From Kiritimatiellia bacterium (GTDB lineage: Bacteria > Verrucomicrobiota > Kiritimatiellia > UBA8416 > JADHWI01): a DNA stretch of 46,177 nt. Below the pieces are notes generated by a model. It did no database searches and was not told the DNA's origin. It saw nothing but the letters and a program-made list of their open reading frames with translations. The stretch is taken from contig JADHWI010000018.1 in assembly GCA_016783565.1 (NCBI GenBank), forward strand, positions 1-46,177, in the 5' to 3' direction. The translations under genes were made by a program, and so were the position numbers. This document shows, piece by piece, positions 40,697 to 46,177 of this stretch. Positions within the stretch are counted from its first letter, which is position 1. Every line of letters starts with the position of its first letter.

Positions 40697-41986
40697 ATGA
40701 GCGAAGTATCTCAGGTTAATGGTAACGGCGAAAAAGACAGACTGATCCCTCGCGGAGTTATATTCCCCTTTGTGCTCCTTGCAAGTTGTTTCATGTGGTG
40801 GGGGATTGCCAACAACATCACCGATCCCCTGGTGCGAGTGTTCAAGGAGGTCTTCCGCGAGTTGTCGACCTTTGAGGCCTCGCTTATTCAGTTTGCATTC
40901 TACGGGGGTTATTTTTGCATGGCCATTCCCGGGGCAATTATTGCGCGTCGTTTCTCCTACAAGACCGGTGTTCTGGTCGGGTTGGGACTGTATGCAACAG
41001 GCTGTTTCCTTCTCTATCCCTCAACTCTGGCTCAGCAGTTTGTATTCTTCTGTCTGTCCTACTATGTGTTGGCGTGTGGCTTAGGTATTCTTGAAACCAA
41101 TGCCAATCCTTATATTTTGGCGCTCGGTTCACCGCGAACCGCGACCATGCGGCTGAATTTTGCGCAGGCTTTTAATCCCATCGGATCGATCGTGGGTATC
41201 CTGCTTTGTCAGATCCTGATTATGGCTCGTTTGCCAGTGGATGCTGAGGGGAATCTTTCAATTGCAGAGAACCAGATTTCCGAGGCGTTGAATATTGTGA
41301 TCTTCCCTTACCTGTCTGTGGCAGTGGTTCTGCTTGTGGTCTGGGTATTGATCGCCATCACCAAGATGCCGCATATGGCGGAGGAAGATAAGCATGTGGG
41401 TCTGGGTGCGACCTTTGGGCGTCTTTTCCGGAATCCGAATTATTCATTAGCCGTGCTGGCTCAGTTCTTCTATGTAGGTGCCCAGATCACCGTCTGGACT
41501 TACACGAACTTCTACATTCCGAAGCACATGGGCGTGACCCAGGAGATTGCACTTCGATACCATACCGGAGCGCTGGTTCTCTTTGGCGCTTCTCGCTGGA
41601 TCTTCACCGGGTTGATGAACAAGTACAAGGCGTCCACCTTACTGTTTGTCGCTTCGGTGATGGCTGGGATCTTGACTCTTGTGGTCGTTTTCGTTGGTGG
41701 CCCAGTCGGTGTCTATGCGCTTATTGGCATATCGGGCTTCATGTCGCTGATGTTCCCGACTATCTTTGGATTGGGCTCGCAGGGGTTGGGGGATGACACG
41801 AAGATCGGTGCATCCGGCCTGATTATGGCGATTTTAGGCGGTGCGCTGATTACGCCTTTGCAAGGGGCAATGATTGATTGGTGGGGTGTGAACATGTCTT
41901 ACCTGCTGCCGCTGCTGTGCTTTGTGGTTATTGGCGGATATGCCTTGTTCAGCGGCCGCTATGAGAAGTCGCATTTGACGGACTGA
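40697..41986 (+). CDS. FucP-like sugar:H+ symporter
   Basis: A 429-aa MFS transporter of the fucose permease branch. It has about 12 membrane segments with WWGIANNITDPLVRVFKEVF after helix 1, GYFCMAIPGAIIARRFSYK, and LGILETNANPYILALGSP in helix 5, which closely matches FucP-type proteins. It probably carries a hexose or deoxyhexose with protons. AAGCGGAGGAAGT precedes the ATG. A likely terminator upstream separates it from the sugar porter. No fucose isomerase or aldolase gene lies near, so fucose is only one candidate. Confidence 0.83.
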   Translation: MSEVSQVNGNGEKDRLIPRGVIFPFVLLASCFMWWGIANNITDPLVRVFKEVFRELSTFEASLIQFAFYGGYFCMAIPGAIIARRFSYKTGVLVGLGLYATGCFLLYPSTLAQQFVFFCLSYYVLACGLGILETNANPYILALGSPRTATMRLNFAQAFNPIGSIVGILLCQILIMARLPVDAEGNLSIAENQISEALNIVIFPYLSVAVVLLVVWVLIAITKMPHMAEEDKHVGLGATFGRLFRNPNYSLAVLAQFFYVGAQITVWTYTNFYIPKHMGVTQEIALRYHTGALVLFGASRWIFTGLMNKYKASTLLFVASVMAGILTLVVVFVGGPVGVYALIGISGFMSLMFPTIFGLGSQGLGDDTKIGASGLIMAILGGALITPLQGAMIDWWGVNMSYLLPLLCFVVIGGYALFSGRYEKSHLTD

Positions 41987-42143
41987 TGTGGGTGGCACGC
42001 TAAAGCGAGGACTCCGTACATTTTTCAGGGTCATCTTGCACGTATGTCGTCCAGGTTTTAGCCTGTTATGAAGCGTCAATGATCGCATGATATGCTGTGA
42101 CAAAGGCGTGCATTACTGAGTGTGTTGTGGCATCTTGGGTTTT

Positions 42144-43700
42144 ATGAAGATACAGGACACAGACCGGTCGGGGTTTACCCGGATGTTCGTGATGCTGTTT
42201 CTGCTGGTTGTGATTATCGCAGGGGCGGCAATCGTGGTCGTTCGGCGTAGCGCTACGCCTGAAGTGGAACTGCCACCGGATGTGGATGTTCCAGATTTTG
42301 TGGGAACGCGCGAGACGCCTTCTAACGTTAATGTGCAACCTGAGGTCCCCCCTGAACGTAAGCCGCCTGTTGCCAGGCCCTCTTCGCCTCCTCCGGTGCG
42401 TGTGGAGTCTCCTCCGCGTCCGCCTGCACGTGGAACCGTAACGTCCATGTCGCAATTGCTTCGCAAGCTCTCTGAAATTCGCGGAAAGGGTTATAACTCC
42501 GAGACGCATGGCAAGTTGGTCGAATTGGGGCGAGAATTGGCGCGCGAGGATTTTGATAACGCCATTCAGTTAATGAAAGCTGTATCGGATTCAGGTGGGC
42601 GTACGGCGTTGTGTCAGGGTATTTTTGAGTATCAGGCCACGGTTAACCCGCAGGCGGCTATTGCCGAAGCGATGAAGTTGAATCCGGGTGATGCAAAGAC
42701 GGGCCGGTTTCTGGCAAACTACTCGCGTGACAAACGCGTGTTCGATACCGCAATCACGTCAGCCCTCAAAGGGTGGGCGCAGACCTCGCCGCAGAATGCC
42801 GCCGCGTATATCAATCAGTTGCCTGAATCCAATCGACATGCGGCTGCCATTGCGGTGTATGGCATGTGGGGACAGAGCGATCCTGCGTCGGCACTTCGTA
42901 TGGCGTCAGCCTTGCCTGAGGTGACGCAGAGGAGTGTTCTTCCCCAGATCTGTCGAAGTTGGGCGGAGACGAATCCGCAGGCCGCATGGAGTTATGTGGT
43001 TCAGCAGGACACGGGATTGATCAATAACCGCACGGATCTGCTCGCGGACATTGCCTCGCGCTGGACTGCTGCGGACCTGAACTCCGCGTTGTCCTGGATG
43101 GATACGTCGATCCAGGATGACAAGCTCTATACTGAAATCATGCAGAAGACGACCCGGAAGCTCTCCGGGCAAAATCCCGAAACCGCAGCGACATTGCTGG
43201 GAATTGTTCCGGGGCTTTATGAGCTTCAGCCTCATCTGCTGAGTGCCAGTATGCATGCCTGGGTTCGCAAGGATCCGAGTGCGGCAGCAGCATGGGCCGC
43301 CGGGGTGGAGTTGGATGCTGTACGTTCGATGGCAATCAAGACCGTCTCGTCGTTCTGGGCCGGGGAAGACTTTGACAAGGCGTTCACATGGGCCACTTCG
43401 CTAAATGATAGCATGTCGCGCGCTTATGCACTCAGCAACGTGGCTTTGCGACAGGGCAAGACGTCACCGGACAAGTCCACGGATTGGATTTATAGTATTG
43501 GCAATGAGTTTGAGCAGGCTCGTACCATAGCCGGTTATGTGCTGGGGCGAGTCAGTCGATCCAAGGATGGGGCGGCATCACGTGATTTGCGTAATCTTAT
43601 CATGTCAGATACGATCGATTTTAACGCCATTCAAGATTCTCTTCTCAAGTCCAAGCTGAGCGACGAAGAAAAGCAGCAATTGTTGGATATGTTGCCGTGA
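42144..43700 (+). CDS. Membrane-anchored helical-repeat protein
   Basis: A 518-aa protein of unknown function. One membrane helix (MFVMLFLLVVIIAGAAIVVV, about residues 14-33) is followed by a Pro-rich linker (about 40-100). From about 105 the protein is all-helical, with repeated pieces of the form W-A-x-x-D/N-P-x-x-A-x-x-W (for example GWAQTSPQNAAAYI, SWAETNPQAAWSYV, AWVRKDPSAAAAWA). At least five such repeats suggest a TPR-like scaffold. It may bind partners outside the membrane. The start 42144 gives the anchor directly. No strong ribosome site is seen. It stands alone. Confidence 0.72.
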   Translation: MKIQDTDRSGFTRMFVMLFLLVVIIAGAAIVVVRRSATPEVELPPDVDVPDFVGTRETPSNVNVQPEVPPERKPPVARPSSPPPVRVESPPRPPARGTVTSMSQLLRKLSEIRGKGYNSETHGKLVELGRELAREDFDNAIQLMKAVSDSGGRTALCQGIFEYQATVNPQAAIAEAMKLNPGDAKTGRFLANYSRDKRVFDTAITSALKGWAQTSPQNAAAYINQLPESNRHAAAIAVYGMWGQSDPASALRMASALPEVTQRSVLPQICRSWAETNPQAAWSYVVQQDTGLINNRTDLLADIASRWTAADLNSALSWMDTSIQDDKLYTEIMQKTTRKLSGQNPETAATLLGIVPGLYELQPHLLSASMHAWVRKDPSAAAAWAAGVELDAVRSMAIKTVSSFWAGEDFDKAFTWATSLNDSMSRAYALSNVALRQGKTSPDKSTDWIYSIGNEFEQARTIAGYVLGRVSRSKDGAASRDLRNLIMSDTIDFNAIQDSLLKSKLSDEEKQQLLDMLP

Positions 43701-43743
43701 CCACGGCGGTCACCCCCTGCCTTGCTGGAGGTGGAAGTTGAGT

Positions 43744-43827
43744 GGTAGGGACGGCAGTCCCCTGCCGTCCAGATGTGGGTAGTAGGCGCATGCATGGTAG
43801 AACGGTGGTCAACCTGTCCGCCCTACC
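43744..43827. repeat. REP-like palindromic repeat between convergent genes
   Basis: The ends GGTAGGGACGGCAGTCCC and CCGCCCTACC resemble the core of the 142-bp element but lack its terminal repeats. Within it, GGACGGCAG-TCCC-CTGCCGTCC (43749-43770) is a perfect 9-bp hairpin. It lies between two converging genes and could end both transcripts. Confidence 0.6.
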
Positions 43828-43845
43828 TTTATCGTTTATGTTCGT

Positions 43846-45093
43846 TCAAGCGTTGTCTTCCAGTACTTCCAGAACATGATCGTCCATGGCCTGCTGATCC
43901 GCTTTGAATGCGTTAAGCCCTGACAGGTTCATCAGGGAGTCCAGACCCACGCGTTTCTCAGTCAATGCATCTTTCCAGTTTGTCAGGTTGGGTATTTTTC
44001 CGTCAGCAGCACTGGTGTCGATTTCCGCGTTAGTCCAGGCGACCAGTACGTCGCCGGCATCATGTTCGCCAAAGAAGGCAACCAAATCGCCAGGGGTAAA
44101 CCCTCGCAGCTCTTCTTGCTCAAGAGCATCCATGCACGTTAAGACCTCATCATTAATATCCCATAGTGTGTCCACGCGTGCTGCGGTCGCATCGGTGTTG
44201 AGCTCAGGATTGTAATCGCAGCTCGTTCGATTTTTTACGTCGGCAGGCTGCAACTCTAGAAACTGTTGGGCGGCCTTCGGTGGAATGGTGAGTACATCGA
44301 CGCCGGCTACATCGCGTACTTGTTCTCCGGAGCGGATGCTGGCACCGATCTGTCGGGTCGGGCCGCTCAACTTCCGGATTGCTGCCTGTGAGGACAGCGT
44401 GGCCTTTTCTCCAACCAGGGTTCCGGGCCCCAGCGAGTTGTGGGCGACTACGCTGTTCAGGCGTCCCATGAAGACATTGACGTAGTCCGGTTGAGCCATT
44501 CGCGTGATGACATAGTTCTGCCGTGCTGAAAAGCCCAGCGTATGATTGACAGGCACTCCGGCTTCTGAAAGTTGTCGGGTCGCTAATAATCCTGCGGGTG
44601 TGAGCGGAATCTTTACGATAAAACGTTCAGGGCAAATCGCATGGTAACGCATACCGGTTGCGACTGCGCGACTGACGTCATTGGCCAAGTCGGTATGTTC
44701 TTCAACGGAAACGAAGGCGTCAAACTCGTGGACGAGCTTCAGTCCGTGCACAGCGTTGAGAATAAAAGCAATTTCGAGGAGCTGTTCCTGTTGGCTGAGT
44801 CGGAATTCTTCCAGTAGCTGCGCGGCACGGGGAATCAGATCATCATATTGCCCGTTTTGTATTTCGTGGTTGAGGAGTGTGTTGTTGGTGGTTAACGCTG
44901 AGAACTCTTGAACCCACAGGTCTGATGTCTCCGGTATGCTTCCCGTATCCAGCCAGAGCTCGGAACCGGTCTCGCGCATGGCGGACCATATTGGTCTTGA
45001 TTCGAAAGTGTGTGGAGATCGTCCAATTCGACTTCCCAGGCATTCAATGACAAATCCGTGGACCGTTTCTTCCAGTTGTTCCTGTAGGCTCAT
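43846..45093 (-). CDS. Transaldolase-family protein, long form
   Basis: A 415-aa protein. LWLDTGSIPE (about 48-57) holds the catalytic-type Asp, TTNNTLL the conserved Asn/Thr region, and RFIVKIPLTPAGL (about 160-172) the Schiff-base Lys. VNHTLGFSARQNYV and VNVFMGRLN follow, as in transaldolases. Its length exceeds the usual 316-335 aa, owing to a C-terminal extension of about 90 residues with no recognised motif. It would transfer a dihydroxyacetone unit between sugar phosphates in the pentose phosphate pathway. GGGAG precedes ATG 45093. It may link the sugar pathways here to central metabolism, but it is not in an operon with them. Confidence 0.8.
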   Translation of the reverse strand: MSLQEQLEETVHGFVIECLGSRIGRSPHTFESRPIWSAMRETGSELWLDTGSIPETSDLWVQEFSALTTNNTLLNHEIQNGQYDDLIPRAAQLLEEFRLSQQEQLLEIAFILNAVHGLKLVHEFDAFVSVEEHTDLANDVSRAVATGMRYHAICPERFIVKIPLTPAGLLATRQLSEAGVPVNHTLGFSARQNYVITRMAQPDYVNVFMGRLNSVVAHNSLGPGTLVGEKATLSSQAAIRKLSGPTRQIGASIRSGEQVRDVAGVDVLTIPPKAAQQFLELQPADVKNRTSCDYNPELNTDATAARVDTLWDINDEVLTCMDALEQEELRGFTPGDLVAFFGEHDAGDVLVAWTNAEIDTSAADGKIPNLTNWKDALTEKRVGLDSLMNLSGLNAFKADQQAMDDHVLEVLEDNA

Positions 45094-45477
45094 GTTGTTC
45101 TCCCAGAGCTGTATTCGGTCGTCGAACAGACTCCTTGCCTCCAAGTGCTGGTTAATAGCATAAATCGGACCATTTGATATGGGTATATAGATGAAGTGCT
45201 CATTTGCGCGCGGATAGCTCTGTGAATGGATGTTTTCAGTAAAAAAAGTCTTAGTCTGTGATGTCTCCTTTCAGATTGAGACACTTGAACTGATACAGTA
45301 GAGACATGTTTTGGCTCCGAACATCTGTTTGTGATCGGGTAAAGTCGGAAGGGCGTTTGAGGACCTGCTGGCAGCGTCAAGGAGGGTTCTTCGTTACATT
45401 GAATGGGCTACTGCAAAACAATCGTTACGGATTAAGATCTGCAAACATATTACCTCGACATGAGTACAAGAGGACTC

Positions 45478-45519
45478 GCCGCTCATCACGTCCCCTCAAC
45501 CCGTGACAAGTGGAGCGGC
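45478..45519. repeat. Imperfect hairpin
   Basis: GCCGCTC with TCACG inside pairs with CGTGA and GAGCGGC around an 11-base loop. The right side continues GGCCCTACAGG, as in the REP-like cores, and may be a decayed copy of that family. Confidence 0.45.
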
Positions 45520-45584
45520 CCTACAGGAAGATGCTGCTCACTATGTCTACGGCTTGCGGTTACTAAAGAAGTTGCACTGTAGTA

Positions 45585-45601
45585 GTCGCTCCATGAGCGA
45601 C
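45585..45601. repeat. Short perfect hairpin
   Basis: GTCGCTC-CAT-GAGCGAC has a 7-bp stem and a 3-base loop, with no T-run on either side. Its role is unknown. Confidence 0.4.
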
Positions 45602-45882
45602 AGGGGCGCAGGGGGCCGGAAGTTGCGCTTCTGATCGATAATATTGATTCCAAAACAACACATATGGAAGAAGCTATCCATTAAAATAGCGAAGACTCTA
45701 GAAGAGAGCCAATGGGCGTTGCGCCACAGTGCCTTACGAAAAACGCATCACCGTGGGAGGACGTTGAAGGTCAACGCATTTTTCTTGTAGGTTGTGAGCG
45801 GCGCGTTACTATCAGAGAAAGTGCGTCGCTAATATTCTTGATGTGCACGAGTTGAAGGAAATGCAGAAAGGTGTGTGTTTGA

Positions 45883-46177
45883 ATGAAGCGTTTGGCAAGT
45901 TCAGTTTGTGTTTTGTTTGCTATGGTCTTTTTGGCAAGCGTCTCTAGTGGGGCGAGTTTATGGGAAACGGATTTTGAGGACGCTTCCGCAACGGCCAAGG
46001 CTTCCAATAGGTACATAATGTTGGATTTCAGTGGTTCAGATTGGTGCGGATGGTGTGTCAGGTTAGATAATGAGGTGTTCAGCAGGAAGGCTTTTAAAAA
46101 TTACGCTAAGGATAACCTGGTGTGTGTTCTCATAGATTTTCCACGCGGGAAGCAATTAAAGAAAGCGCTCAAAGAGC
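45883..46177 (+). CDS. Secreted thioredoxin-fold protein (partial)
   Basis: The first 98 residues of a protein cut by the window's right edge. A signal peptide (MKRLASSVCVLFAMVFLASV) is followed by LWETDFEDASATAKASN, then IMLDFSGSDWCGWCVRLDNE. The latter has the Cys-x-x-Cys pair (CGWC) of thioredoxin-like oxidoreductases, and the downstream VFSRKAF matches DUF255/thioredoxin_7-type proteins. It probably acts on periplasmic disulfides or cytochrome maturation, which would suit a cell making many c-type haem proteins. The rest of the gene lies outside the window. Confidence 0.75.
   Translation, partial: MKRLASSVCVLFAMVFLASVSSGASLWETDFEDASATAKASNRYIMLDFSGSDWCGWCVRLDNEVFSRKAFKNYAKDNLVCVLIDFPRGKQLKKALKE

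Larger units (their letters stand above)
45094..45882. other. Intergenic region without a gene
   Basis: This 789-base gap separates the divergent transaldolase and thioredoxin-like genes. It contains two hairpins (45478-45519 and 45585-45601) and many stops in all frames. One small ORF set near 45306-45506 lacks family features. It probably holds the promoters of both flanking genes. Nothing else is supported. Confidence 0.6.

Noticed and set aside
45306-45506. A 66-codon ORF in the right-hand gap
   Set aside because: It lacks a ribosome site, has no family features and ends in a hairpin region, so it is probably not translated.

Overview
The window looks like a chromosomal segment from an anaerobic or facultative bacterium of the PVC group, most likely Kiritimatiellota, Verrucomicrobiota or a relative. 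The grounds are two HzsA-related secreted haem proteins, a CxPSR sulfatase beside a DUF1080 protein, many secreted proteins, a heptameric-repeat family that gives 'MFDVRCS'-type spurious ORFs, and a bacterial microcompartment (BMC) locus. No rRNA, tRNA or taxonomic marker was seen, so this placement is an inference.

Left third (1-17000). A large secreted esterase-like protein (minus) is followed by a repeat-rich stretch carrying a four-helix-bundle (S23/IVP-type) gene. Next come a flavin reductase-like gene coupled to an endonuclease Q-like gene, then a divergent sugar module: an FGGY kinase (minus) facing a UroD-like protein and a RhaT-like transporter (plus). After more repeats come a discoidin/HzsA-like cytochrome, a VapBC-type toxin-antitoxin pair on the other strand, and a cytochrome c fused to a four-helix bis-His membrane domain.

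Centre (17200-32900): a complete-looking BMC locus, with a DeoR-family regulator, an SDR, one tandem-domain shell protein (BMC-T), and a minus-strand operon of PduS-like electron-transfer protein, PduT-like Fe-S shell protein and cupin. Divergent from that operon runs a roughly 10 kb plus-strand block: BMC-H, four BMC-P vertex proteins, CoA-acylating aldehyde dehydrogenase, RpiB/LacA-like isomerase, deoxyribose-phosphate aldolase, aldose epimerase, Zn-alcohol dehydrogenase, SDR, nucleoside-type MFS transporter and LyxK-like FGGY kinase. Three enzymes carry helical N-terminal extensions typical of encapsulation peptides. The content fits the sugar-phosphate-utilising (SPU) class of BMC. Inferred scheme: a pentose-like sugar is imported, redox-adjusted, phosphorylated and isomerised. 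DeoC cleaves it in the shell to glyceraldehyde-3-phosphate and acetaldehyde, and the aldehyde dehydrogenase makes acetyl-CoA. PduS/PduT may move electrons across the shell to recycle NAD+.

Right third (32900-46177): a sulfatase and DUF1080 pair (minus), a second HzsA-like three-haem protein, a fructokinase-like PfkB kinase with two sugar MFS transporters, a membrane-anchored helical-repeat protein, a transaldolase (minus), and the start of a secreted thioredoxin-like protein cut by the window edge.

Non-coding structure is prominent. Two near-identical 142-bp elements have 18-bp terminal inverted repeats, and one has a perfect 9-bp target duplication. A modular family of heptamer (AACATCG) and octamer (GGAGTGAT) arrays sits in most long gaps, often flush with a stop codon. 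One copy holds the four-helix-bundle gene and another holds an in-frame deleted relic of it. CGAAA-type boxes upstream of the DeoR gene recur upstream of the BMC-H operon, suggesting that the regulator controls the compartment.
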